In this document: piece after piece, positions 40,801 through 50,435 of the stretch | Layout of the letters: each line of letters begins with the position of its first letter | How positions within the stretch are numbered: the first letter of the stretch is position 1 | NCBI GenBank assembly: GCA_902622545.1 | Contig: CACNQD010000001.1 | Span: forward strand, 248,001-312,000 | Origin: an uncultured Pelagibacteraceae bacterium | Lineage (GTDB): Bacteria; Pseudomonadota; Alphaproteobacteria; Pelagibacterales; Pelagibacteraceae | DNA length: 64,000 bases | Direction of reading: 5' to 3' | The notes under the pieces: model-generated | Seen by the model: the letters and a program-made list of their open reading frames with translations, nothing else | What the model was told of the DNA's origin: nothing | The model's database searches: none | Translations under genes and position numbers: made by a program

Positions 40801-40918
40801 TGTTACTTATGCTTTGAGCGTTCTTTCAAAAGAGCAGTTGATCGCATCAAAATATGCTGAAGAGGCAATTAAAAAATACAATATTGATAAAAATAAACCG
40901 ATGCCAACTAAGTTATAA
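37838..40918 (+). CDS. aceE: Pyruvate dehydrogenase E1 (homodimeric AceE-type) fused to an N-terminal lipoyl domain
   Basis: Lipoyl domain with ESDKSSVEVPS (K42 codon 37961-37963), K/E-rich linker, then E1: GHIGTFASAATLYDVGMNHFWRA, AFLGDGEMDEPESLGAI, GHDPHKVYAAY. Confidence 0.95.
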   Translation: MKKDLLVPDIGDFENVEIIELLVKQGQKISINDPIVTLESDKSSVEVPSTEEGVIESISVKIGDKVSKGDKLVSISVEGGSKKIEEVKEVKKDTEIPKDTEKIISDAEKIQKIEEPKIFRQEISETKKTSKLENSKIEIVSDTNDIDPSETKEWLESLSAVLNSDGKERAQYIIRQLIEHSYREGSGLVMSRNTPYINTIPPEEEKKLPGDQNIERKIRSLIRWNAAAMVVRANKKNPELGGHIGTFASAATLYDVGMNHFWRAKNNKFGGDLIYFQGHSAPGIYARSYLEGRLSEKQLDNFRQEVKPGGLSSYPHPWLMPEYWQFTTVSMGLGPMLAIYQARFMKYLINRGLIKDESRKVWAFLGDGEMDEPESLGAIGLAARENLDNLIFVVNCNLQRLDGPVRGNGKIIQELEGIFRGAGWNVIKVIWGSYWDQLLANDKKGILVKRMNEAVDGEYQAFKAKGGAYVREKFFGKYKELKDMVSSMTDQDIWRLNRGGHDPHKVYAAYHQAVNTKGRPTVIIAKTIKGYGMGKSGESINTTHQQKKLDVKDLMYYRDRFDVPLTDEQVKNIQYYKPDENSEEIKYLKGRRMKLGGNIPERSTFAKPIKAPPKDIFEVLKQSTGSKEMSTTMALVRMLTNLLRDKNVSPRLVPIIPDEARTFGMEGFFQKIGIYAHEGQKYEPVDSEQLFTYREDKKGQVLEEGITEAGSMSSWIAAGTAYTNHDIEMIPIYLFYSMFGFQRVGDFAYAAGDSQTRGFLIGATSGKTTLAGEGLQHQDGHSHLIASTIPNCVSYDPTFAYELAVIFREGLKRMHEKKENVFYYITTLNENYPHPAIPNEKGIEEAILKGMYKIKSKNINKKTKITLLGSGAILREMMEASDILEKDYKIDADVWSVTSFNELRKDGIEIERHNLLHPNDPPKETFLEKCLKNSEGPVLAASDYMRIYSDQIRPYTKKNFYSLGTDGYGRSDTRKSLRNFFEVDKKYIVTYALSVLSKEQLIASKYAEEAIKKYNIDKNKPMPTKL

Positions 40919-40921
40919 AAA

Positions 40922-41818
40922 ATGAACCAAATTATACATGCAAGCCCAAAGGTAAGAAAGTTTGCAAGACAACTAGGGGCAGACATTTCTCAATTAAAAG
41001 GTACAGAAAGAAATGGTAGAATTACTGAAACAGATGTCCGAAATTTTATAAAAAATCAAATTAATCAACAAGAAAACATTCCAAAGAAATCAATAAAAAA
41101 CGAAAAAAAAAAATTAGAGTTTGATCACAGCGAGTTTGGCGAAATAGAAATAACACAAATGCCACGAATAAAAAGATTGGCAGCACCGAATTTATCTGAG
41201 TCTTGGCGAACAATTCCACATGTGACACATCATGATGAAGCCGATGTAACCGAACTAGAAAATTTTAGAAAAAATTTAAAAGATAATTACACTGGAGAGA
41301 AGAAAAAAATAACGCCTTTGGCTTTTATTATTAAAGCTTTAGTAAATAGTTTAAAAAAATTTCCAAATTTTAATTGTTCTTTAAAAGACGAAGAAAACTA
41401 TGAGCTAATATTAAAAAAATACTTTCACATAGGTATAGCAGTTGATACAGAACATGGTCTGATGGTACCAAAAATAAGAAATGCAGATAACAAAAAGATA
41501 GAAGACTTATCAATTGAACTTAAGGATATAAGTGAAAAGTGTAGAAATTTAAAAATTGATAAAAAGGAATTTTTTGGAGGCTCTATGACAATTACAAGTT
41601 TAGGAGGTATTGGTGGAACTTTTTTTACACCAATTATTAACCCTCCTGAAGTTGCAATATTAGGTATTGGTAAAATAGTGGAACGAAGCAAAAATTTAAT
41701 GCTACCATTATCTTTGTCTTATGATCACAGAGTAGTTAATGGTGCAGATGCAGCAAGGTTTTGTAACGAATTAAAAGATAACCTTGGGCAAAATTTCGCT
41801 TATAAATTATCATTATAA
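40922..41818 (+). CDS. aceF: Dihydrolipoamide acetyltransferase (E2) lacking a lipoyl domain
   Basis: Begins with peripheral-subunit-binding domain (ASPKVRKFARQLGADISQLKGTERNGRITETDV), catalytic LSYDHRVVNGADAARF; no lipoyl domain present. Confidence 0.93.
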   Translation: MNQIIHASPKVRKFARQLGADISQLKGTERNGRITETDVRNFIKNQINQQENIPKKSIKNEKKKLEFDHSEFGEIEITQMPRIKRLAAPNLSESWRTIPHVTHHDEADVTELENFRKNLKDNYTGEKKKITPLAFIIKALVNSLKKFPNFNCSLKDEENYELILKKYFHIGIAVDTEHGLMVPKIRNADNKKIEDLSIELKDISEKCRNLKIDKKEFFGGSMTITSLGGIGGTFFTPIINPPEVAILGIGKIVERSKNLMLPLSLSYDHRVVNGADAARFCNELKDNLGQNFAYKLSL

Positions 41819-41822
41819 TTTA

Positions 41823-42719
41823 ATGACAAAAAAAGCTTCTTTAGCAAGTGCACTACTTTGTTGTTTTATTTGGGGAACAACTTTTATTGCACAAGACACA
41901 GGTATGGATAACATAGGGCCTTACACTTTTAATGGTGTAAGATTTATGGTTGGCTTCCTTGCTTTATTACCTATTTTTTTATTGATAGAAAAAAAAAATT
42001 TTGCATCTGAGTTTAATAAAGATAAAAAAAAATTTATATATTTATCATTTTCAATTGGTATTTTTCTTTTTTTAGGAACTGCACTTCAACAAGTAGCGCT
42101 CTTATACACAGATATTGCTAATGCAGCATTTTTCACAATTTTTTATGTTCCAATGGTTCCCTTTGTAGTTCTTATTTTATTTAAAAGAAAAGTTCATTGG
42201 AGTGTTTATCCCTCTGTAGTTTTGTGTGTAATTGGTGGATATTTATTGACTAATTTTTACGATGCTACTGTGAGAAAAGGAGACATGTTAGTTATTTTTT
42301 GTGCCTTCTTTTGGGCTCTACATATTATTTTTATAGGTGAACTTGTAAAAAGCTTTGAGCTGCCAATTACTGTTGGTTTAGTCCAAACTTTTATTGTATC
42401 TGTGCTCTCTTTGTTAATTAGTCTCTATGTTGAGGAAATAAACATACAAAAAATACTCTCTGAAAAATATGAAATCCTTTATGCAGGAGTTTTATCAGGT
42501 GGGTTTGCATTTGTTTTACAAATTTATGCTCAAAAGAATATTAATCCTGCTCCTGCAGCTATAATATATTCTTTAGAGGGTGTCTTTGCTGCTATGGCCG
42601 CTTGGTTAATTTTAAGTCAAGTTTTAAATATAAATAACATTCTTGGATGTATTTTTATTTTAATTGGAGTTCTATTATCGCAGTTACTTCCAGAAATTAA
42701 AAAGGCTAGCTATAAATAA
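41823..42719 (+). CDS. EamA/DMT-family transporter
   Basis: Ten hydrophobic segments, LLCCFIWGTTFIAQDTGMD; ATG 41823 fits better than the 41784 start in the ORF track. Confidence 0.88.
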   Translation: MTKKASLASALLCCFIWGTTFIAQDTGMDNIGPYTFNGVRFMVGFLALLPIFLLIEKKNFASEFNKDKKKFIYLSFSIGIFLFLGTALQQVALLYTDIANAAFFTIFYVPMVPFVVLILFKRKVHWSVYPSVVLCVIGGYLLTNFYDATVRKGDMLVIFCAFFWALHIIFIGELVKSFELPITVGLVQTFIVSVLSLLISLYVEEINIQKILSEKYEILYAGVLSGGFAFVLQIYAQKNINPAPAAIIYSLEGVFAAMAAWLILSQVLNINNILGCIFILIGVLLSQLLPEIKKASYK

Positions 42720-43473
42720 TATAAAAAATAAATAAAGATAAAATAATTCTATAAATTATAAATAAATTAAAATTAAAATTTTTTATGAAGATCAAAAAAT
42801 ATTTAATTGTGATATAAGAAAAAATAAAAGATAAGAATACAGATAATATTATTAGTGAATTAAAAGTTGCTTCGTTTGTAAATACATCTTTCAAACTTAA
42901 AAAACTTGCGCCAGCTATTGCTGGTACAGATAAGTAAAAAGATATTTTAGTAGCATCATATCTATCAAAATTCAAAAACCTTCCTGCTGTTATCACTATT
43001 CCAGATCTACTTACTCCAGGAAAAAGAGAAGCGATTTGGAACAGTCCAATAATTAATATTGTTTTTAAATTCAAATCAGTATCTATTTTTTTTGTTACTT
43101 TAACTTTATCAGCAAAATAAAGCACTATTGCGAAAATTAACGATAACCAAGCAAGCAGTTTTAGGTTTCTTACATAATCTATTAAACCTGTCGTATAAAT
43201 TATAAAGCCAGCTATAATTAGAGGAATAGAACCAATTACAATTAAATTTAAAATTTGTTTATTTTTAAGAATATTTAAGAAGTCTTGTCTGAAATAGAAT
43301 AGAACTGCTAAAAGAGACCCTAAATGCATTCCAACATCAATCATTAATGATTGATTTTTAAAATCAAATAATTCTGAAATTATATAAAGATGTGCGGATG
43401 AACTTACTGGTATAAATTCTGAAATTCCTTGAATTAATGAAAGAATCAAAATTTCGTAGTAATCAAACAACAT
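42706..43473 (-). CDS. uppP: Undecaprenyl-diphosphatase
   Basis: LIQGISEFIPVSSSAHL, LFPGVSRSGIVITAG. Confidence 0.95.
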   Translation of the reverse strand: MLFDYYEILILSLIQGISEFIPVSSSAHLYIISELFDFKNQSLMIDVGMHLGSLLAVLFYFRQDFLNILKNKQILNLIVIGSIPLIIAGFIIYTTGLIDYVRNLKLLAWLSLIFAIVLYFADKVKVTKKIDTDLNLKTILIIGLFQIASLFPGVSRSGIVITAGRFLNFDRYDATKISFYLSVPAIAGASFLSLKDVFTNEATFNSLIILSVFLSFIFSYITIKYFLIFIKNFNFNLFIIYRIILSLFIFYIIYS

Positions 43474-43643
43474 CTTATTTTCTTAAGATATTTCAAAATT
43501 ATAGCAATAAGATGTATGCATACTTGCTATGCAAAATATGAATTAATGCCTAATTTTCTTACTTTTTTGAAAATTTAGGTCAATTATTATGTCCCAATTT
43601 TGATTTATATACTCAATCGCTTATTGTATAAGGGCGATCGATT

Positions 43644-45083
43644 ATGTCAGAAAAAATGCTCAAATTCGTAAATATAGGTCAGCAAAATCCACCTAAAAGA
43701 GATACCGATAATAGGAAGGAGGATTTTAATGAGATCTATAAAGAATTTATTCATGGAAAAGCTCAAGAACAGTCTAGCCGATGTTCTCAATGCGGAGTTC
43801 CATTTTGCCAAGTACATTGTCCTTTAAGTAATAACATACCCGATTGGCTCAAGTTAACAGCTGAGGGTCGACTTGAAGAGGCTTATAATTTAGCTCAAAG
43901 CACAAATAACATGCCCGAGGTTTGTGGTAGAATTTGTCCTCAAGACAGATTATGTGAAGGAAATTGCGTAATAGAACAATCTGGTCACGGCACAGTTACA
44001 ATAGGATCTGTAGAAAAATTTATCACAGATAATGCTTGGGCAAATGGTTGGGTAAAACCAATCAAAATAGAAAAAGAATTAAATCAAAGTATTGGAATAA
44101 TAGGATCAGGACCAGCGGGCTTAGCTTGCGCCGAACAACTAAGAAAGAAGGGTTACAAAATAACTGTTTACGATCGTTATGACCGTGCAGGAGGTTTGTT
44201 AATTTATGGAATACCTAATTTTAAACTTGAAAAGGAAGTTGTTGAAAGAAGAATTAAACTTTTAAAAGATGGTGGAATAAATTTTAAATTAAATTTTGAA
44301 GTTGGAAAAGATGCAACTTTAGATGAATTAAAAAAAGAGCACGACGCAATACTTATTGCTACAGGTGTTTATAAACCTAGAGAAATAGATATTAAAGGTA
44401 GTGATCTTGGAAATATATTTCCAGCAATGGAATTTTTAACAACATCAAATAAAAAAGGTTTAGGTGATAAAGTTGAGAACTTTGAGAACGGAACTTTAAA
44501 TGCAAAAGATAAGAATGTAGTAGTTATCGGCGGTGGTGATACAGCGATGGATTGTGTCAGAACTGCCGTTAGACAAAAAGCTAAATCTGTAAAATGCCTT
44601 TATAGAAGAGACAAAGAAAATATGCCAGGGTCTGCAAGGGAGGTTGCTAATGCAGAAGAAGAAGGTGTTGAATTTGTTTGGTTAAGTGGTCCAAAAGAGT
44701 TTATTGGAAATAATAAAGTTGAAAAAGTTTTAGTAAATAAAATGAAACTAGGTGATCCTGATGATGGTGGAAGGAGAAAGCCAATTATTGATGAAGGATC
44801 TGAATATGAAATTGAGACTGATATTGTTATAAAATCCTTAGGATTTGATCCCGAGGATTTACCTAAATTATTTGACGAAAAAGATCTTCAAGTTTCAAAG
44901 TGGGGAACAATTAAGATTGATTTTGATACAATGGAAACTAATTTAAAAGGAGTTTTTGCTGCAGGTGATATTGTAAGAGGTGCCTCACTTGTAGTTTGGG
45001 CCATTAAAGATGGTAGAGACGTAGCGGAGAGTATCGATAAATTACTAAAGTCAAAAAGAGAACAGGATTTAAAAGTGGCATGA
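43644..45083 (+). CDS. gltD: Glutamate synthase small subunit
   Basis: RCSQCGVPFCQVHCPLSNNIPDW, CGRICPQDRLCEGNCV, IGSGPAGLACAEQL, VVIGGGDTAMDCVRTA. Confidence 0.96.
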   Translation: MSEKMLKFVNIGQQNPPKRDTDNRKEDFNEIYKEFIHGKAQEQSSRCSQCGVPFCQVHCPLSNNIPDWLKLTAEGRLEEAYNLAQSTNNMPEVCGRICPQDRLCEGNCVIEQSGHGTVTIGSVEKFITDNAWANGWVKPIKIEKELNQSIGIIGSGPAGLACAEQLRKKGYKITVYDRYDRAGGLLIYGIPNFKLEKEVVERRIKLLKDGGINFKLNFEVGKDATLDELKKEHDAILIATGVYKPREIDIKGSDLGNIFPAMEFLTTSNKKGLGDKVENFENGTLNAKDKNVVVIGGGDTAMDCVRTAVRQKAKSVKCLYRRDKENMPGSAREVANAEEEGVEFVWLSGPKEFIGNNKVEKVLVNKMKLGDPDDGGRRKPIIDEGSEYEIETDIVIKSLGFDPEDLPKLFDEKDLQVSKWGTIKIDFDTMETNLKGVFAAGDIVRGASLVVWAIKDGRDVAESIDKLLKSKREQDLKVA

Positions 45084-48000
45084 ACAAATTAAGAAAAAAA
45101 AATTTAGATTTACTAAAAAAATCAGGAGTTTACCATGAATCTATGGAGCATGACGCTTGTGGCGTTGGTTTAGTTGCATCAACTGATGGAAAAAAATCTA
45201 GAAAAGTTGTTGAGTATGGCATTCAAGCTTTAAAAGCTGTTTGGCATAGAGGAGCGATTGATGCAGATGGAAAAACAGGTGATGGAGCTGGTATTCATAT
45301 AGAAATTCCCTCTGATTTCTTTATTGAAAAAATAGAGGCTACTGGACATAAGCATGACGACTCTGAGGTTTGCGTAGGAATGCTTTTTTTACCAAGAAAT
45401 AATTATTCAGCACAGGAGGAATGTAGATCAATTGTTGAGAGCGAATTAACAAAAAGTAACTTTAATATTTACGGATGGAGACAAGTTCCAGTTGATCCAT
45501 CAGTGTTGGGTGAAACAGCAGAGTCAAATAGACCTGAAATCACCCAAGTGCTTTTTAAACATAATACTGAAGTAGAGAAAGGTAAAAAATTAGAAATAAA
45601 ACTTTATGAAGCTAGAAGAAAAATCGAAAAGAAAATTTTAGAGGCAAATTTAAATGACTTTTATATTTGTTCATTTAGCTCCAAATCAATTATCTACAAA
45701 GGAATGTTTCTTGCTGAAGCTTTATCGGACTTTTATTTGGATTTAAAAGATGAGAGATTTACATCTAGATATGCAATTTTTCACCAACGTTTTTCTACAA
45801 ACACAGCACCTAGTTGGGACCTAGCTCAACCATTTAGAGCTTTAGCTCATAATGGAGAGATAAATACATTAAAAGGTAATATTAATTGGATGAGAGTCCA
45901 TGAAGAAGAAATGTTTAGCCCCATATTTAAAGATATGGAAAATTTAAAACCAGTAATACCAAGTGGTAACTCAGACTCTGCTTCATTAGATAATGTTTTC
46001 GAAATACTTAATATTTCTGGACAACCAGCTCCTTTAGCAAAGTTAATGCTGATACCAGATGCCTGGTCAAAAAAAAGTAAAATATTACCTGCTGACCACC
46101 AAAAGTTATTTAATTTTTTAAATAGTACAATGGAACCATGGGATGGACCTGCGGCTATCGCAGCTACTGACAATGAATGGGTAATTGTAGCAACCGACCG
46201 AAACGGTTTAAGACCTATGAGATACACATTGACAAAAGATAATCTTCTTTTTGCTGGATCTGAAACTGGAATGATAGAGCTTAATGAGAAAAAAATTATA
46301 TCTAAAGGAAGATTAGGGCCAGGAGAAATCTTAGGCGTTAGAATAGAAAAAGGAAAAGTCTTTAATAATAAAGATATTAAAAATTATCTCGCTAAAGAAT
46401 ATAAACATTTCAATAACCAAATTATCGATTTAGACAAAAAACTACCTATTAAAAACGAAAAAAACATATTTTCAGGAGATAGTTTAAGAAAACTCCAACA
46501 TTGCTTTGGATATAGCTTAGAGGATTTAGAATTAATACTTCATCCAATGGCAGAAGATGCTAAAGAGGCGACAGGCTCAATGGGAGATGACACTCCACTT
46601 GCAGTCTTATCAAATAAATACAGACCACTTTACCATTTTTTTAGACAAAATTTTAGTCAAGTTACCAATCCTCCAATTGACTCACTAAGAGAAAATAAAG
46701 TTATGAGTTTAAAAACCAGATTTGGAAATTTGGGTAATATTTTGGATTTTAACAATTTAACAGAGGAAAATATTTACGTTTTGAACAGCCCTATACTAAC
46801 AAATAATCAATTTGAAAAATTCGTTAGTTTTTTTGATAAGAATAATAAAACTATAGACTGCACTTTTAAATTTGATGAAGATATTCAAACAAAACTAAAT
46901 TCTATTAAACAAGAGGCTGAAATTTATGTAAGACAAGGGGTAACCCAGATAATACTAAGCGATAAAAATGTTTCTAAAGAAAACTGTCCAGTTCCAATGC
47001 TTTTATGCGTTGGTGCTGTTCATACTCATTTAACAAAAATGAAATTGAGAGGCTATGTTTCCATAAATGTACAGACTGGAGAAGCTCTTGATACACATTC
47101 ATTTGCCACTTTAATAGGAGTGGGTGCAACTACAGTAAATCCTTATTTAGCCCTAGATAGTTTATATCAGAGATTTGAAAAAAAATTATTTGGCAAATTC
47201 CTGTATGAAGAGTGTGTTGAAAGATATGTAAAATCAGTAAATTTAGGTCTTTTAAAAATCATGTCGAAGATGGGTATTTCGGTAATAAGCTCTTACAGAG
47301 GTGGATGTAATTTTGAAACTGTTGGTCTAAGTAGGACAATCGTAAGAGAATTTTTCCCTGGTGTTTTATCTAAAATTTCAGGAATTGGATTAACAGGTAT
47401 TGAAAAAAAAGTTAGAAAGATACACGAAGAAGCGTTTAATAATGAAAATAATGTATTACCTATTGGAGGAATTTATAGATACAGAAAAAATGGAGAAACA
47501 CATCAGTATCAAGGTAAATTAATACACTTGCTTCAATCAGCTGTGACTGCAGGCTCTTACGATTTATATAAAAAATATTCAAAAGGTATACATGACTTAC
47601 CACCTATAAATTTAAGAGACTTAATCGATTTTAAAAAAAGAAGCCCAATATCTATAGACTTGGTAGAGTCAGTTGAAGACATACAAAAAAGATTTGGCAG
47701 CGGAAGTATGTCTCATGGCGCCTTATCAAAAGAAGCTCATGAAACACTTGCTATTGGCATGAACAGAATTAAAGGGGCATCATGCAGTGGAGAGGGTGGA
47801 GAAGACGCTTCCCGATTTAAAAAAATGGAAAATGGAGACAGTGCTAATTCACGTGTAAAACAAGTTGCTTCAGCTAGATTTGGGGTAACAATTGATTACT
47901 TAAATAATTGCAACGAAATTGAGATAAAAATTGCTCAAGGCGCAAAACCTGGTGAAGGAGGACAACTACCTGGATTTAAAGTTACAAAAGAAATTGCAAG

Positions 48001-49576
48001 ACTTAGACACTCAACTCCAGGAGTTACTTTAATTTCTCCACCCCCGCACCACGACATTTACTCAATAGAAGATTTAGCCCAGCTTATTTACGATCTAAAA
48101 CAAATTAATCCAAAAGCTAGAGTCGGAGTAAAACTTGTTGCATCTTCAGGAATTGGCACAATTGCAGCAGGTGTAGCTAAAGCAAAAGCTGATATTATAC
48201 TTATTTCTGGTCATAACGGAGGGACTGGAGCAACACCGCAAACAAGTGTTAAATATGTTGGTATACCATGGGAGATGGGATTAACAGAAGCAAACCAAGT
48301 TTTAACTTTAAATAACTTAAGACATCAAGTGACTTTAAGAACTGATGGAGGAATTAAAACTGGCAGAGATGTAGTCATAGCAGCAATGATGGGAGCAGAG
48401 GAATTTGGAGTAGCCACAACCGCATTAGTTGCAATGGGTTGCATCATGGTGAGACAATGTCATTCAAACACATGTCCTGTTGGAGTTTGCACACAAGATG
48501 ACGAGTTAAGAAAAAAATTTACAGGCACACCAGATAAAGTTGTAAATTTATTCAAATTTATCTCTGAAGAGGTTAGAGAAATTCTCGCAGAATTAGGATT
48601 TAAAACACTTAATGAAATAATTGGAAGAACTGATTTACTAAGGCAGATAAGCAAAGGTTCACCCAATCTAGATGATCTAGATCTTAACCCTTTGTTTGTT
48701 AAAGCTGACCCGGGTAAAAACAAAAGGTATTGTGAAGATCCTAAAATTAATTACGTTCCTGATACAGTCGATCAAAAAATCTGGCCAGAGATATTAAATA
48801 ACTTAGATACAAAAACACCTCTAAAAGATGAGTATTTAATTGAAAATACCGACAGAGCTGTTGGAACAAGAATATCTTACGAATTATATAAAAAATTCCA
48901 AAACAAAACTTTGGATGACGGTTTTTTAAAAATCAATTTTAAAGGTTCTGCTGGTCAATCATTTGGAGCATTTGGAATTAAAGGTTTAAAATTAATATTA
49001 AATGGAGATGCAAATGATTATGTTGGAAAAGGGCTTTCAGGCGCAACTCTTGTGGTAAAACTTCAAAAAGAAAGCAATCTAATTTCTTTTGAAAATACTA
49101 TTATTGGTAATACAGTTTTATATGGAGCAACTTCAGGTAAATTATTTGCAGCAGGACAAGCTGGAGAAAGATTTGCTGTTAGAAATTCAGGCGCAACAGC
49201 AGTAGTTGAGGGTTGTGATTCAAATGGTTGTGAGTACATGACGGGAGGTAATATAGTAATTTTAGGTGAAACAGGTGATAATTTTGGAGCTGGAATGACA
49301 GGTGGAATGGCCTTTATTTACGATAAAAAAAAAGAATTTGATAAAAGAGTTAATCCAGAGTCAGTAATTTGGCAAAAAATTGAGACAGATTATTGGAAAT
49401 CTCTTTTAAAAAATCTTATAACAGAACATCAGCATGAAACAGAGTCTTTACTATCAAAAAAAATAATTGATAATTTTGGTCAAGAAATAGAAAATTTTAT
49501 TCAAGTTTGTCCAAAAGAAATGATTGATAAATTAGAAAATCCGATTTCAAATAAAGTTGTTAGTTTCGCAAGTTAG
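45080..49576 (+). CDS. gltB: Glutamate synthase large subunit
   Basis: HDACGVGLVASTDG amidotransferase Cys, RFSTNTAPSWDLAQPFR, GHNGGTGATPQTSVKYVGIPWEMGL, CHSNTCPVGVCTQ. Confidence 0.98.
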   Translation: MNKLRKKNLDLLKKSGVYHESMEHDACGVGLVASTDGKKSRKVVEYGIQALKAVWHRGAIDADGKTGDGAGIHIEIPSDFFIEKIEATGHKHDDSEVCVGMLFLPRNNYSAQEECRSIVESELTKSNFNIYGWRQVPVDPSVLGETAESNRPEITQVLFKHNTEVEKGKKLEIKLYEARRKIEKKILEANLNDFYICSFSSKSIIYKGMFLAEALSDFYLDLKDERFTSRYAIFHQRFSTNTAPSWDLAQPFRALAHNGEINTLKGNINWMRVHEEEMFSPIFKDMENLKPVIPSGNSDSASLDNVFEILNISGQPAPLAKLMLIPDAWSKKSKILPADHQKLFNFLNSTMEPWDGPAAIAATDNEWVIVATDRNGLRPMRYTLTKDNLLFAGSETGMIELNEKKIISKGRLGPGEILGVRIEKGKVFNNKDIKNYLAKEYKHFNNQIIDLDKKLPIKNEKNIFSGDSLRKLQHCFGYSLEDLELILHPMAEDAKEATGSMGDDTPLAVLSNKYRPLYHFFRQNFSQVTNPPIDSLRENKVMSLKTRFGNLGNILDFNNLTEENIYVLNSPILTNNQFEKFVSFFDKNNKTIDCTFKFDEDIQTKLNSIKQEAEIYVRQGVTQIILSDKNVSKENCPVPMLLCVGAVHTHLTKMKLRGYVSINVQTGEALDTHSFATLIGVGATTVNPYLALDSLYQRFEKKLFGKFLYEECVERYVKSVNLGLLKIMSKMGISVISSYRGGCNFETVGLSRTIVREFFPGVLSKISGIGLTGIEKKVRKIHEEAFNNENNVLPIGGIYRYRKNGETHQYQGKLIHLLQSAVTAGSYDLYKKYSKGIHDLPPINLRDLIDFKKRSPISIDLVESVEDIQKRFGSGSMSHGALSKEAHETLAIGMNRIKGASCSGEGGEDASRFKKMENGDSANSRVKQVASARFGVTIDYLNNCNEIEIKIAQGAKPGEGGQLPGFKVTKEIARLRHSTPGVTLISPPPHHDIYSIEDLAQLIYDLKQINPKARVGVKLVASSGIGTIAAGVAKAKADIILISGHNGGTGATPQTSVKYVGIPWEMGLTEANQVLTLNNLRHQVTLRTDGGIKTGRDVVIAAMMGAEEFGVATTALVAMGCIMVRQCHSNTCPVGVCTQDDELRKKFTGTPDKVVNLFKFISEEVREILAELGFKTLNEIIGRTDLLRQISKGSPNLDDLDLNPLFVKADPGKNKRYCEDPKINYVPDTVDQKIWPEILNNLDTKTPLKDEYLIENTDRAVGTRISYELYKKFQNKTLDDGFLKINFKGSAGQSFGAFGIKGLKLILNGDANDYVGKGLSGATLVVKLQKESNLISFENTIIGNTVLYGATSGKLFAAGQAGERFAVRNSGATAVVEGCDSNGCEYMTGGNIVILGETGDNFGAGMTGGMAFIYDKKKEFDKRVNPESVIWQKIETDYWKSLLKNLITEHQHETESLLSKKIIDNFGQEIENFIQVCPKEMIDKLENPISNKVVSFAS

Positions 49577-49583
49577 GATATAA

Positions 49584-50435
49584 ATGAATCTTTTATGCTT
49601 TGGTTATGGTCAAGTTGCCAAAAACTTAGTAATAAATCTTTTAAAAAAAAAAGTAAATTTAAATTTAACAATTTCAACTAGAGAAAACTCGTCAATTAAA
49701 AAATTGGGTGACTTTGAATTTGAAAACCTAGAATTCAAAGAAAATACATATGATAAAAAAATTTTGGACAAATTAAATGAGTACGATTATATCTTAATTT
49801 CTGTTCCACCAATTAATTCAAACGATTTATTTTTAAAAAATCTTGCTAATCATGTAACCGAAAGTAGTAAAATTAAATCTATTTTGTACTTGTCATCAAC
49901 TAGCGTATACGGAGATCATAACGGCGCATGGGTAAATGAAGAAAGTGAAACTAAACCAAAAACTAAAATGGGGATTGACAGACTACATATAGAAAATAAG
50001 TGGATAGAATTTTCAAAAAAGAAAAAATTACCAATTCAGATATTTAGATTAGCTGGTATTTATTCAGAAAAAAATAATGCAGTCAGCAGGCTCCAAAACA
50101 AACAAAGTTTTTTAGTTGTAAAAGAAAATCATTTTTTTTCAAGAATACACGTTAAGGATATATCTGAAATATTATATCTGTCTCTAATAAATATTAAAGA
50201 AAATCAAATATTCAATCTTGCCGACAACAAACCAGCATCGAGTGTTGAGATTGCAAGTTATGCATCTAAATTGTTAGGATGCGAATTACCTACAAAAATA
50301 AATTTTGAGGACCTAGAGGATGGGGTTTTAAAGGATTTTTATAGAGATTCAAAAAAGGTTTCTAATGAAAAAGTAAAAAAAGAGTTAAACTATGAGTTTA
50401 TTTACCCTTCTTATAAAGAGGGTTTAGCGCAATAA
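49584..50435 (+). CDS. NAD-dependent epimerase/dehydratase (YeeZ-like SDR)
   Basis: LLCFGYGQVAKNLVINL, YLSSTSVYGDHNGAWVNEES, FRLAGIY. Confidence 0.8.
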   Translation: MNLLCFGYGQVAKNLVINLLKKKVNLNLTISTRENSSIKKLGDFEFENLEFKENTYDKKILDKLNEYDYILISVPPINSNDLFLKNLANHVTESSKIKSILYLSSTSVYGDHNGAWVNEESETKPKTKMGIDRLHIENKWIEFSKKKKLPIQIFRLAGIYSEKNNAVSRLQNKQSFLVVKENHFFSRIHVKDISEILYLSLINIKENQIFNLADNKPASSVEIASYASKLLGCELPTKINFEDLEDGVLKDFYRDSKKVSNEKVKKELNYEFIYPSYKEGLAQ

